Both the position numbers and the translations under genes were made by a program. A stretch of DNA of 50,597 nucleotides from Burkholderiaceae bacterium (GTDB lineage: Bacteria > Pseudomonadota > Gammaproteobacteria > Burkholderiales > Burkholderiaceae): the NCBI GenBank assembly GCA_030151165.1, contig JASLEM010000017.1, positions 1 to 50,597 on the forward strand, given 5' to 3'. This document shows positions 41,319-49,443 of this stretch, one piece after another; position 1 is the first letter of the stretch; each line of letters starts with the position of its first letter. A model generated the notes under the pieces. The model was given only the letters and a program-made list of their open reading frames with translations, ran no database searches and had not been told where the DNA came from.

Positions 41319-42356
41319 TCAGGCCTGCTTCCAGGACAGCGTCTCGCCGCCGCGCAGCGGCTTGAGCAGCGCGTCGCCGAACGGCACGCTCTCGGGCAGC
41401 ACGAAGTCCTCGCGCCACAGCGTGACGGTGCCCGCGTTGCGCGGCAGGCCGTAGAAGTCGGGGCCGTGGTGGCTCGCGAAGCCTTCGAGCTTGTCGAGCG
41501 CACCCGCAGCCTCGAAGGCCTCGGCGTAGAGCTCGAGGGCCGACAGCGCGGTGAAGCAGCCCGCGCCGCAGACCGACGCCTCCTTCATCACCGACGCATG
41601 CGGCGCGCTGTCGGTGCCGAGGAAGAACTTCGCGCTGCCGGACGTCGCGGCCTCGACCAGCGCGAGGCGGTGCGTCTCGCGCTTGAGCACCGGCAGGCAG
41701 TAGTAGTGCGGCCGCAGCCCGCCCAGGAAGATGGCGTTGCGGTTGTAGAGCAGGTGGTGCGCGGTGATCGTCGCGGCGGTGAACGCGTTCGACTCGGCGA
41801 CGTACTGCGCGGCCTCCTTCGTCGTGATGTGCTCGAACACCACCTTCAGCTCGGGCAGGTCGCGCCGCAGCGGCTCGAACACCTGGTCGATGAAGACGGC
41901 CTCGCGGTCGAACAGGTCGATGTCGGGGCTGGTGACCTCGCCGTGCACGAGCAGCTTGATGCCTTCGCGCTGCATCGCCTCGAGCGTCCTGTAGGTCTTG
42001 CGCAGGTCGGTGACGCCCGCGTCGCTGTTGGTCGTCGCGCCGGCCGGATAGAGCTTGACGGCGACGATGCCCGCGTCCTTCGCGCGCTTGATCTCGTCGG
42101 GCGGCAGGTTGTCGGTGAGGTACAGCGTCATCAGCGGCTCGAACGTGCTGCCCTCGGGCAACGCGGCCAGCAGGCGCTCGCGGTAGGCGACGGCCTGCGC
42201 GGTCGTCGTGATCGGCGGGCGCAGGTTGGGCATGATGATCGCGCGGCCGAACTGGCGCGCGGTGTGCGGCAGCACGGCGGCCATCGCGGCGCCGTCGCGC
42301 ACGTGGAGGTGCCAGTCGTCGGGGGTCTGGATCTGGAGTTCGGTAGGCGTCGTCAT
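41319..42356 (-). CDS. pyrC: Dihydroorotase PyrC (type II, E. coli-like)
   Basis: PyrC cyclises carbamoyl-aspartate to dihydroorotate in pyrimidine synthesis. The 345 residues match the E. coli enzyme in length, and every metal ligand is in place: H16 and H18 (DWHLHVRDG), the carboxylated lysine K101 ([14 protein letters not shown]), H138 (LVHGEVT), H176 (FEHITTK) and the catalytic D249 (GTDSAPH). ATG 42356 is the start by alignment; the frame stays open about 70 codons upstream only because it runs through the 97-base repeats. Confidence 0.96.
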   Translation of the reverse strand: MTTPTELQIQTPDDWHLHVRDGAAMAAVLPHTARQFGRAIIMPNLRPPITTTAQAVAYRERLLAALPEGSTFEPLMTLYLTDNLPPDEIKRAKDAGIVAVKLYPAGATTNSDAGVTDLRKTYRTLEAMQREGIKLLVHGEVTSPDIDLFDREAVFIDQVFEPLRRDLPELKVVFEHITTKEAAQYVAESNAFTAATITAHHLLYNRNAIFLGGLRPHYYCLPVLKRETHRLALVEAATSGSAKFFLGTDSAPHASVMKEASVCGAGCFTALSALELYAEAFEAAGALDKLEGFASHHGPDFYGLPRNAGTVTLWREDFVLPESVPFGDALLKPLRGGETLSWKQA

Positions 42357-42406
42357 GGGCGGATTTTCGCATTTCGCAAGGCCGGGATGCAGGCCGGGGA
42401 TGCGCG

Positions 42407-42839
42407 TTGGCGGGGGTGGATCCTGCGACTGCGCGCAGGATGACATGCCGAGGGACTGGCGCGAGGCACGTGGGTTCATGCGCCACCGTTCAGGGCAGGC
42501 ACCTTGGCGGGGGTGGATCCTGCGACTGCGCGCAGGATGACATGCCGAGGGATTGGCGCAAGACACGAGGGTTCATGCGCCACCGTTCAGGGCAGGCACC
42601 TTGGCGGGGGTAGATCCTGCGACTGCGCGCAGGATGACATGCCGAGGGATTGGCGCGAGGCACGTGAGTTCATGCGCCACCGTTCAGGGCGGGCGCCTTG
42701 GCGGGGGTGGATTCTGCGGCTGCGCGCAGGATGACATGCCGAGGGATTGGCGTGAGGCACGTGAGTTCATGCGCCACCGTTCAGGGCGGGCGCCTTGGCG
42801 GGGGTAGATTCTGCGACTGCGCGCAGGATGACATGCCGA
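42407..42839. repeat. Tandem array of a 97-base hairpin repeat (four full copies and one partial)
   Basis: Copies begin at 42407, 42504, 42601, 42698 and 42795, exactly 97 bases apart; the fifth loses similarity after about 45 bases. Each starts TTGGCGGGGGT and contains a hairpin with arms ATCCTGCG and CGCAGGAT around ACTGCG (42420-42441 in copy 1). In copies 4 and 5 the left arm reads ATTCTGCG, leaving a G-T wobble. Copies differ at only a few positions. There are no unique spacers, so it is not CRISPR. The array fills the pyrC upstream region. 42840-42925 is unrelated, with no gene visible. Confidence 0.95.
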
Positions 42840-42925
42840 CGGGAAGGCGCAGAACGAGCGGTTTTGCGTGCCATCGTCACCGACGCGCGCAATTGCGTCA
42901 TTCCGCGCAGCGGGCGACCACCCAT

Positions 42926-42976
42926 GCCTGTCATTCTGCGCGCAGTCGCAGAATCCACCCCCGCCAAGGCGCCCGC
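42926..42976 (-). repeat. Inverted partial copy of the 97-base repeat abutting the GIY-YIG start codon
   Basis: On the opposite strand this segment repeats the first about 50 bases of the unit. Its hairpin arms are ATTCTGCG and CGCAGAAT, a perfect pair, whereas copies 1-3 have ATCCTGCG with CGCAGGAT, a compensatory C-G to T-A change. It ends at the base before the ATG at 42977. Together with the fifth direct copy it forms terminal-inverted-repeat-like ends around 86 bases. Confidence 0.9.
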
Positions 42977-43297
42977 ATGAACGTGTTCGTCTACATCCTC
43001 GCCAGTCGCCGCCACGGCACGCTCTACACCGGCGTGACCAGCAACCCCGAGCAACGACTCGTGCAACACAACACGCACGCTACGCCAGGCTTAAACAGCC
43101 GCTACGAGGTGACGCGTCTGGTCTGGTTCATGCAGGGCGAGGACATCGCTTCCGCCATCGCGCTCGAGAAGAAGATCAAGAACCGCGGCCGGGCCTACAA
43201 GATCGCCCTCATCGAAAAACAGAATCCCGACTGGCGCGACCTCTCCGCAGCGTGGGGCAGCACAATGCCCGGACCGTCCGCGAACTCCGTTCCATGA
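42977..43297 (+). CDS. Small GIY-YIG domain nuclease (UPF0213/YhbQ-like)
   Basis: The 106-residue protein is essentially one GIY-YIG endonuclease domain: FVYILASRRHGTLYTGVTSN carries the two tyrosine-containing strands, followed by the Arg in PEQRLVQHN, and ALEKKIKNRGRAYKIALIE with the usual catalytic Glu and Lys region. LIEKQNPDWRDL is typical of this group near the C-terminus. The substrate of the group is unknown. ATG 42977 directly follows the inverted repeat copy, and its stop overlaps the next gene (ATGA). Confidence 0.92.
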   Translation: MNVFVYILASRRHGTLYTGVTSNPEQRLVQHNTHATPGLNSRYEVTRLVWFMQGEDIASAIALEKKIKNRGRAYKIALIEKQNPDWRDLSAAWGSTMPGPSANSVP

Positions 43298-43818
43298 CCA
43301 CCCCCACCTTCCGCATCGCCGACCGCCTCGCCGACCGCCAGGCGCTGATCGACGTCAACGTCGAGTACGTGACCTGGGTCTTCGCGGAGATCGAGGCGCG
43401 CTTCGCGCTGTCGGCCCGCGACATCCTCGGCATGGCCGTCGCCGACTACGTGCCGACCATCATCGACAAGGTCTGCGGCGACCCGCCCCCGCTCGGCGCG
43501 TTCTACCTCGTCGAGGCAGACGGGCAGGTCGTCGCGATGGGCGGCCTGCGCCGCAGCGGCGACGGCATCGCCGAGTTGAAACGCGTGTACGTCCGCCCCG
43601 CGGGCCGCGGACGCCGCCTCGGCGAGGCGCTGGCGCGGCGGCTCGTCGCCGATGCGCGCGCGTTCGGCTACCGCGCCGTGCGGCTGGACACCCTGCCCTT
43701 CATGCATCAGGCGCAGGCGCTGTACGAGACCCTGGGATTCGTTGACTGCGCGCCCTACCCGATCGAGATGCCGGAGGCCTTCCGCGAAAGCATCCGCTAC
43801 ATGCAGCTGACGTTCTGA
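43294..43818 (+). CDS. GNAT-family N-acetyltransferase
   Basis: The 174 residues show the GNAT fold: GAFYLVEADGQVVAMGGLRR (beta2-beta4), then ELKRVYVRPAGRGRRLGEAL with the acetyl-CoA pyrophosphate-binding RxxGxG/A loop, and RLDTLPFMHQAQALYETLGF for the C-terminal part. The acceptor is unknown. It overlaps the GIY-YIG stop by 4 bases, so the two may be co-translated. It converges on gltL with 25 bases between. Confidence 0.9.
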   Translation: MTTPTFRIADRLADRQALIDVNVEYVTWVFAEIEARFALSARDILGMAVADYVPTIIDKVCGDPPPLGAFYLVEADGQVVAMGGLRRSGDGIAELKRVYVRPAGRGRRLGEALARRLVADARAFGYRAVRLDTLPFMHQAQALYETLGFVDCAPYPIEMPEAFRESIRYMQLTF

Positions 43819-43843
43819 CGAGCCGCGCGGCGGCCCGCCGCGA

Positions 43844-44578
43844 TCAGTGCTGGAGGATCTTCGAGAGAAAGTCCTTGGCGCGCGGCGAACGCTCCTCGGG
43901 CTTGCCGAAGAAGTCGGCGCTGGAGCAGTCCTCGACGATCTTGCCGGCGTCCATGAAGATCACCTTGTTGCTCACGCGCTTGGCGAAGCCCATCTCGTGC
44001 GTGACGCACATCATGGTCATGCCTTCCTGCGCGAGCTGCACCATCACGTCCAGCACTTCGCCGACCATCTCGGGGTCGAGCGCCGACGTCGGCTCGTCGA
44101 ACAGCATCACGATCGGATCCATCGACAGCGCGCGCGCGATCGCGACCCGCTGCTGCTGGCCGCCGGACAGCTGGCCGGGGAACTTGTCCTTGTGCGCGCC
44201 GAGGCCGACGCGGTCGAGCATCTTCAGGCCGCGCGTCCTGGCCTCGTCCTTCGAGCGGCCGAGCACCTTGATCTGCGCGAGCGTCAGGTTCTCGGTGATG
44301 CTCAGGTGCGGGAACAGCTCGAAGTGCTGGAACACCATGCCGACGCGCGAGCGCAGCTTCGGCAGGTTGGTCTTCGGGTCGGAGATGGACGTGCCGTCGA
44401 CGACGATGTCGCCCTTCTGGATCGGCTCCAGCGCGTTGACGGTCTTGATCAGCGTCGACTTGCCCGAGCCCGACGGGCCGCAGACGACGACCACGTCGCC
44501 CTTGTTGATCGTCGTCGTGCAATCGGTCAGCACCTGGAAGCTGCCGTACCACTTGGAGATGTTCTTGATGTCGATCAC
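43844..44578 (-). CDS. gltL: Glutamate/aspartate ABC transporter ATP-binding protein
   Basis: This is the ATPase of a polar amino-acid importer. The 244 residues carry Walker [10 protein letters not shown] (34-42), the Q-loop in [11 protein letters not shown], signature LSGGQQQR (137-144), Walker B VMLFDEP with D161/E162, and the switch histidine in VTHEMG. It is the last gene of the gltIJKL-type operon, 12 bases after gltK. Substrate assignment follows from the family resemblance and the binding proteins. Confidence 0.93.
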   Translation of the reverse strand: MIDIKNISKWYGSFQVLTDCTTTINKGDVVVVCGPSGSGKSTLIKTVNALEPIQKGDIVVDGTSISDPKTNLPKLRSRVGMVFQHFELFPHLSITENLTLAQIKVLGRSKDEARTRGLKMLDRVGLGAHKDKFPGQLSGGQQQRVAIARALSMDPIVMLFDEPTSALDPEMVGEVLDVMVQLAQEGMTMMCVTHEMGFAKRVSNKVIFMDAGKIVEDCSSADFFGKPEERSPRAKDFLSKILQH

Positions 44579-44590
44579 GGTTTCTGACCC

Positions 44591-45286
44591 TCAGCGAATG
44601 ATCTGGATCTTCTTCTGCAGGCGACGCACGAGCATCGACAAGCTGAACGAAAGGATGAAGTAGCAGGCGGCGGCGGGCAGCAGCACCTCGTCGGGCCGGT
44701 TGAAGACCTGGCCGGCGGTGAGGAAGCCCTTGAGGAAGTCGTAGGCGCCGATCGCGTAGACGAGCGAGGTGTCCTGGAACAGCACGATGGTCTGGGTCAG
44801 CAGCACCGGCAGCATGTTGCGGAAGGCCTGCGGCAGCACGATCAGCTTCATGCACTGCGCGTAGGTCATGCCCACCGCGTAGCCGGCGTAGACCTGGCCG
44901 CGCGGCACCGACTGGATGCCGGCGCGCATGATCTCGGAGTAGTACGCCGCCTCGAAGAACGTGAACGTGATGACGGCGGCGAACTCGGGCCGGTGGTTCT
45001 CGCCGAAGCTGCCGGCGATCATCGAGTAGAAGCCGCTCGGGATCAGCAGGTAGAACCAGAGGATCACCATCAGCAGCGGGATCGACCGCAAGGTGTCGAC
45101 GTAGACCGTCGCCGTGCGCTGCAGCCAGGGCTTGGACGACAGCCGCATCAGCGCGACCAGCGTGCCCAGGATCACGCCGCAGACCATCGTGACGAGCGTG
45201 AGCTGCAGCGAGTAGTACAGGCCCGGCAGGATGTTGGACTTGACGACGTCGGCCGTCAGGAAGGAGTAGTCGAGGTTCAGTGCCAT
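44591..45286 (-). CDS. gltK: Glutamate/aspartate ABC transporter permease GltK
   Basis: This inner-membrane permease has 231 residues and about five hydrophobic segments. The HisM/GltK-type coupling region is seen as EIMRAGIQSVPRGQVYAGYAVGMTYAQC and LPQAFRNMLPVL. The N-terminus LDYSFLTADVVKSNILPGLYYSLQLT matches the family. ATG 45286 follows the gltJ stop with one base between, indicating coupled translation of the two permeases. Confidence 0.93.
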   Translation of the reverse strand: MALNLDYSFLTADVVKSNILPGLYYSLQLTLVTMVCGVILGTLVALMRLSSKPWLQRTATVYVDTLRSIPLLMVILWFYLLIPSGFYSMIAGSFGENHRPEFAAVITFTFFEAAYYSEIMRAGIQSVPRGQVYAGYAVGMTYAQCMKLIVLPQAFRNMLPVLLTQTIVLFQDTSLVYAIGAYDFLKGFLTAGQVFNRPDEVLLPAAACYFILSFSLSMLVRRLQKKIQIIR

Positions 45287-45287
45287 C

Positions 45288-46052
45288 TCACTTCCCTCCG
45301 AACGCGCCGGCGAGGCGGGTGCGCTTCTCGACCACCGCGGCCGCGCGGTTGATCGCGAAGGCCGAGATGAAGTACAGGATCGTGGCGCCGAGGTACATCG
45401 TGCCGTGCATCGACGTCTCCTCGCCCGCCTGGGTGGCGAAATAGATCATCTCGGTGACGCCGATCGCGTAGGCGACCGAGGAGTTCTTGATGATGTTCAT
45501 CGATTCGGAGGTCAGCGTCGGCAGCACGATGCGCAGCGCGACCGGCAGCAGCACGTAGCGATAGGTCTGCGCGAGCGTCAGCCCCATCGCGAGGCCCGCG
45601 TAGCGCTGGCCCTTCGGGATGGTCGCGATGCCGGCCTTGACCTGCTGGCCGACGCGCGCCGACGTGAACAGCCCCAGCCCTATGCACGCGAGCACCGCGG
45701 GCGAGACGGCCTTCAGCGGCGGGAAGACCTCGGGGACGATGTGATACCAGATCAGCAGCTGGATCAGGATCGGGATGTTGCGGAAGAACTCGGTCCACGC
45801 CTCGCCGAAGAAGGCCAGGCCCTTGTGCGGCAGCGTGCGGATCACGCCGATCACGAGCCCGAGCGCCAGCGCGATGACCAGCGCCACGAGCGCCACGGTC
45901 AGCGTCCAGCCCCACGACTGCAGCAGCCACTGCAGGTAGGTGGTGTCGCCCTTGCCCGCGAAGCAGCTCGAGTACGTCGTCTCGTCGACCGTGCTCTTGC
46001 ACATCACGGCCGCGCTTTGCTTGATCACCGGGATCCAGTCGCTCACCCTCAT
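45288..46052 (-). CDS. gltJ: Glutamate/aspartate ABC transporter permease GltJ
   Basis: This is the partner permease of GltK, with 254 residues. The GltJ-type EAWTEFFRNIPILIQLLIWY and the EAA-like loop (QQVKAGIATIPKGQRYAGLA, then LPVALRIVLPTL) are clear. A periplasmic N-terminal stretch has two cysteines (MCKSTVDETTYSSC). It is preceded by a 146-base gap from the binding-protein gene containing a very strong hairpin. Confidence 0.92.
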   Translation of the reverse strand: MRVSDWIPVIKQSAAVMCKSTVDETTYSSCFAGKGDTTYLQWLLQSWGWTLTVALVALVIALALGLVIGVIRTLPHKGLAFFGEAWTEFFRNIPILIQLLIWYHIVPEVFPPLKAVSPAVLACIGLGLFTSARVGQQVKAGIATIPKGQRYAGLAMGLTLAQTYRYVLLPVALRIVLPTLTSESMNIIKNSSVAYAIGVTEMIYFATQAGEETSMHGTMYLGATILYFISAFAINRAAAVVEKRTRLAGAFGGK

Positions 46053-46094
46053 CTCCTCTCGTCAGCGCCGGTCGTCCACCGGACTTCATTTGAA

Positions 46095-46129
46095 GCGCGC
46101 GCGGCGCCCGTCACCGGGGCCGCGCGCGC
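46095..46129 (-). promoter_or_regulatory. Strong intercistronic hairpin between gltI and gltJ
   Basis: GCGCGCGCGGC (46095-46105) pairs perfectly with GCCGCGCGCGC (46119-46129). Inside, CCCG and CGGG around TCAC extend the stem by four more pairs past one bulged G. This gives about 15 base pairs, almost all G-C. It lies about 70 bases after the gltI stop and 43 before the gltJ start. Such structures commonly stabilise the upstream mRNA part so that binding protein outnumbers permease. Confidence 0.75.
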
Positions 46130-46198
46130 GTCTTCGTCTTCGCGTCTCGGGCGACGCCGCCGGGGAGCATCATGCGCTCGCGCGGCGGCGAAGCGCCA

Positions 46199-47104
46199 TC
46201 ACTTCTTCATGTAGGCTTCGGTCGGCTTGTCGTTCGGGGTCGCCCAGGCGGCCTTCGTCGCGTCCGAGGCGGGCAGGCCGACCTTGGTGTTGGTCGGCGG
46301 GATCGGCTGCATGAACCACTTGTCGTACAGCTTGGCCATCTCGCCCGACTTCTCCATGCCGTCGATCGTCTTGTTGACGGCCGCGAGGAAGGCCGGGTCG
46401 TCCTTGCGCACCATGATCGCGATCGGCTCGACCGACAGCACTTCGCCGACGATGCGGTAGTCCGCCGGGTTCTTCGATTTCGACGCGAGGCCGGCCAGGA
46501 TCTGGCCGTCCATCACGAACGCGTCGGCGCGGCCGCTCTCGAGCAGCAGGAAGCTGTCCGCGTGGTCCTTGCCGAAGACTTCCTTGAAGTCGACGCCCGT
46601 CGCGCGCTCGTGCTTGCGCAGCAGCTGCACCGACGTCGTGCCGGTGGTGGTCGCGACGTTCTTGCCGTTCAGGTCGGCGATGCCCTTGATGCCGGAGCTG
46701 ACCTTCGTCAGGATGCGGACTTCCTCGACGTACGCGGTGTGCGCGAAGGCGACGTCCTTGGCGCGGGCTTCGTTGTTGGTCGTCGAGCCGCACTCGAGGT
46801 CGACCGTGCCGTTCTGCACCAGCGGGATGCGGTTGGCCGAGGTCACTTCCTGGTACTTGATCTCGATCGGCTTGGACAGGCCGAGCGACTTGCCGATGTC
46901 GGCGATCGCGCGCTGGCACAGCTCGACGTGGTAGCCCACGTACTTGCCTTCGCCCAGCGTGTACGACAGCACGCCGGACGAGCCGCGCACGCCCATGACC
47001 ACGGAGCCGGTGTCCTTGATCTTCTTCAGAGTGTCGGTCGTCTGCGCCTGCGCCACGACAGCGGAGGCCAGCAGCGCGGCGGCGACCATTAGGGACTTGT
47101 TCAT
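46199..47104 (-). CDS. gltI: Glutamate/aspartate ABC transporter periplasmic binding protein
   Basis: This family 3 solute-binding protein has 301 residues. The signal peptide (SLMVAAALLASAVVAQAQ) is cleaved after about residue 20. Binding-protein blocks are GVLSYTLGEGKYVGYHVELC, NGTVDLECGSTTNN (characteristic of GltI-type proteins), TGTTSVQLLRKHER, SGRADAFVMDG and KLYDKWFMQPIPP. A strong ribosome site (AGGAG) precedes ATG 47104. First gene of the transporter operon proper. Confidence 0.93.
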   Translation of the reverse strand: MNKSLMVAAALLASAVVAQAQTTDTLKKIKDTGSVVMGVRGSSGVLSYTLGEGKYVGYHVELCQRAIADIGKSLGLSKPIEIKYQEVTSANRIPLVQNGTVDLECGSTTNNEARAKDVAFAHTAYVEEVRILTKVSSGIKGIADLNGKNVATTTGTTSVQLLRKHERATGVDFKEVFGKDHADSFLLLESGRADAFVMDGQILAGLASKSKNPADYRIVGEVLSVEPIAIMVRKDDPAFLAAVNKTIDGMEKSGEMAKLYDKWFMQPIPPTNTKVGLPASDATKAAWATPNDKPTEAYMKK

Positions 47105-47164
47105 GTCAGCTCCTGATTATTCGGATGAAAGTTGCAAGGTGTCGGCGTGAGCGCCGATCGGGGG

Positions 47165-47191
47165 GAAAACCGGGCCGCGCGCTGCGCGCGG
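47165..47191 (-). terminator. Possible terminator after the second binding-protein gene
   Basis: On the minus strand CCGCGCG-CAG-CGCGCGG (47191-47175) forms a 7-bp stem, followed by CCCGG and a short TTTT (47169-47166). It sits in the 169 bases between the two binding-protein genes, about 80 bases after the upstream stop codon. The T run is short and interrupted, so attenuation is as likely as termination. Confidence 0.4.
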
Positions 47192-47273
47192 TTCGGTGGA
47201 GTCTAGCGAGATATGCGCCGGGGTCGCCGTTCGTGAAAGCACGTATCGGACCACAGTCGCGGGAAAGCCCGCA

Positions 47274-48269
47274 TCAGTTGCCGACGATGTCCGACGGGTA
47301 CTTCCAGGAATCGCGCAGCAGGTAGTTCATCGGCAGGTTCATCGAGACGTTCTTCGGGGGGATCGGCTTCATGAACCACTTGTCGTAGAGGGTATCGCCT
47401 TCGCCGTCGCGGATCAGGTGGCGCATCTCGTCGTCCACGACCTTCTTGAACGCCGCGTCGTCCTTGCTCAGCATGATGGCGAGCGGCTCGATCGTCAGGA
47501 ACTTGCCGACGACCTTGAACTTCTTCGGGTCGGGCGATTCCGCGATCAGACCGTACAGCTGCACGTCGTCCATCGCGAAGCCGTCGGCCTGGCCGCTCGC
47601 GACCATCGCCATCGCCTTCGCGTTGTCCGGCACTTCCATGACCTTGATGTTCATCAGGCGGTCGCGGTTGGCCTTGTCGATCTGCTTGAACTGCGTCGAG
47701 CCGACGGTGGAGACGAGCACGTGGTTGTCGAACTGGTCGAGCTCGGTGATCGGGCTGTCGGCGCGCACGACGTAGCGCGAGCCGGTGATGTAGTGCGGGA
47801 TCGTGAAGGCGACCTTCTCGCGGCGCTCGGCGTTGTTGGTCGTCGTGCCGCATTCCAGGTCGGCCTTGCCGCTGGTGATCAGCTCGATGCGGTTGCCGGT
47901 GGTGTCCGGGACGTAGTCGATCACCAGCGTCTTCAGGCCGAGGTGCTTCTTCACGGCCTCGGCGATGTCCTTGCACAGGTCGACGGCGAAGCCGATCGGC
48001 TGCTTGTTCGCGTCGTAGTAGGCGAACGGCACCGACGACTGGCGGTGCGCCAGCACGATGTGGCCGGTGGACTTGATGCGATCGAGGACCGGATGCGGGC
48101 CGGGCGGATCCGCCTCGGGCGCCGCCGCCTCCTTGCCCTTGGCCTGCGCCGACAGCGGCAGGGCCGCCAGCCCGGCGGCGAGGGTCGTGAGCAGCGTGGC
48201 GCCGACGACGACGCGCGCGAGCGCCTCGGAGGTCGAACGGAAGACGCTGGAGGTCATCGAAAGATGCAT
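47274..48269 (-). CDS. Second amino-acid-binding periplasmic protein (GltI paralogue)
   Basis: This family 3 solute-binding protein has 331 residues from ATG 48269; an ATG at 48257 is possible. A long signal region (LARVVVGATLLTTLAAGLAA, then LPLSAQAKG) precedes an acidic/proline linker. The domain has VLAHRQSSVPFAYYDANKQP, KADLECGTTTNNAERREKVA, STVGSTQFKQID, SGQADGFAMDD and TLYDKWFMKPIPP. It shares the ECG-TTNN block with the next gene, so it is probably an acidic amino-acid binder using the same permease with different specificity. No permease of its own is present. Confidence 0.9.
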   Translation of the reverse strand: MHLSMTSSVFRSTSEALARVVVGATLLTTLAAGLAALPLSAQAKGKEAAAPEADPPGPHPVLDRIKSTGHIVLAHRQSSVPFAYYDANKQPIGFAVDLCKDIAEAVKKHLGLKTLVIDYVPDTTGNRIELITSGKADLECGTTTNNAERREKVAFTIPHYITGSRYVVRADSPITELDQFDNHVLVSTVGSTQFKQIDKANRDRLMNIKVMEVPDNAKAMAMVASGQADGFAMDDVQLYGLIAESPDPKKFKVVGKFLTIEPLAIMLSKDDAAFKKVVDDEMRHLIRDGEGDTLYDKWFMKPIPPKNVSMNLPMNYLLRDSWKYPSDIVGN

Positions 48270-48327
48270 GGTCGCGAACTCTAAGCGGCGCCACAGGCCG
48301 GCGCCAATGCCATTTGAAAGGCGCATC

Positions 48328-48342
48328 ATGCATCATTTGCAT
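48328..48342. promoter_or_regulatory. Candidate LysR-type operator upstream of the second binding-protein gene
   Basis: The 15-base dyad ATGCATCATTTGCAT has arms ATGCA and TGCAT around TCATT and matches the T-N11-A pattern of LysR boxes. It is enclosed by a wider GGCGC (48320-48324)/GCGCC (48345-48349) pair. It lies 59-73 bases before the ATG at 48269, in the gap directly downstream of the LysR gene. Function is inferred. The rest of the 185-base gap shows no gene. Confidence 0.5.
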
Positions 48343-48454
48343 ACGCGCCAAGGGTTTTTACCGAGCGCCTTGACAAGCAAGACAAGGCCTCGGAATCACG
48401 CCGGGTCAAACGACGGGAACATCGTCGGACGACCCGCGCGCGCCGTCAACGGGG

Positions 48455-49381
48455 TCAATGTTTGAGGAACTCCCACAAGGCCTGCGCGCCGGCCTTCGGA
48501 TGGCGCGCGAGCTCCGGGCGCTCGCGGTAGATGCGCACTTCCATCGTCACTTCGTACGGGTGCCCCGCCTCGTCCACCAGCGGCGCGGCGGAGACGAGGC
48601 GCCGCGCGCGCAGCTCCTTCTTGACCGAGCTGGCGGGCAGGAACGCGATGCCGTGGCCCTCGAGCGCCATCGCCTTCAGGCCTTCGGCCATGTCGGTCTC
48701 GTAGACGGTGTCGAGGTTGGGCAGCGCGGGCGTCGATTTCAGGATCTGGTCGACCAGCCGCGCCATGTAGGCGCCCGACGCGTAGCCGAGGAAGGGGATG
48801 CGCGCATTGCCGGAGGTGGCGAGCCGGAACAGCGGCTGGCCGTCGGGGCCGCCCTTCGCGTAGGGCGCGAGGGTCTCCTGGCCGAGGCTCAGCATCTCGT
48901 AGCGGTCGGGGCTCAGCTGCAGCGGCTGCGACGGGTGGTGGTAGGCGACGAGCAGGTCGCAGCTGCCCTCGGTCATGCGCATCACGGCGTCATGCACGTT
49001 GAGCGCGATGAGGCGGCTCTTCATCTCGCCGAAGCGCCGGCGCAGCTCCATCAGCCACGTCGGGAAGAACGTGAAGGCGAGCGTGTGGGGGACGGCGAAC
49101 TCGATCATGTCGGCGCCGCCCGCCTGCAGTCCGCGCATCATGTTGCGGGTCGCCTGCAGGCTGCCCAGCACCTCGAGGGCCTGCGCGTGGAAGGTCTCGC
49201 CGGCGGGCGTCAGGCGCGTCGGGTAGGACGAGCGGTCGACGAGGTCGAGCCCGGCCCAGGCCTCGAGCGCCTGGATGCGGCGCGAGAACGCGGGCTGCGT
49301 GACGTGACGGAGCTGGGCCGAGCGCGAAAAGCTTCGCGTCTCGGCAAGGCTGACGAAGTCTTCGAGCCACTTGGTTTCCAC
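48455..49381 (-). CDS. LysR-family transcriptional regulator (HypT/YjiE-like)
   Basis: The 308 residues show the N-terminal winged helix (about 1-60: METKWLEDFVSLAETRSFSR, then HVTQPAFSRRIQALE) and a LysR effector domain (about 88-300). The ETKWLEDF opening and QPAFSRRI resemble E. coli HypT, a hypochlorite-responsive regulator. I do not see enough to claim that sensing role, and regulation of the neighbouring amino-acid transporter is just as likely. GTG 49381 is the start by alignment; the frame continues upstream without homology. It lies 62 bases after the exporter gene, same direction. Confidence 0.9.
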   Translation of the reverse strand: METKWLEDFVSLAETRSFSRSAQLRHVTQPAFSRRIQALEAWAGLDLVDRSSYPTRLTPAGETFHAQALEVLGSLQATRNMMRGLQAGGADMIEFAVPHTLAFTFFPTWLMELRRRFGEMKSRLIALNVHDAVMRMTEGSCDLLVAYHHPSQPLQLSPDRYEMLSLGQETLAPYAKGGPDGQPLFRLATSGNARIPFLGYASGAYMARLVDQILKSTPALPNLDTVYETDMAEGLKAMALEGHGIAFLPASSVKKELRARRLVSAAPLVDEAGHPYEVTMEVRIYRERPELARHPKAGAQALWEFLKH

Positions 49382-49443
49382 AGCCGGCAGTTTAGCCCGC
49401 GGGCCTGCACCAGACTGGTGTTTTCCCGCCTCGAAAACGAGAC

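Noticed and set aside
42407..42839. CRISPR-like periodic repeats
   Set aside because: The whole 97-base unit is repeated with no variable spacers, the copies are too long and carry point differences, and there are no cas genes.
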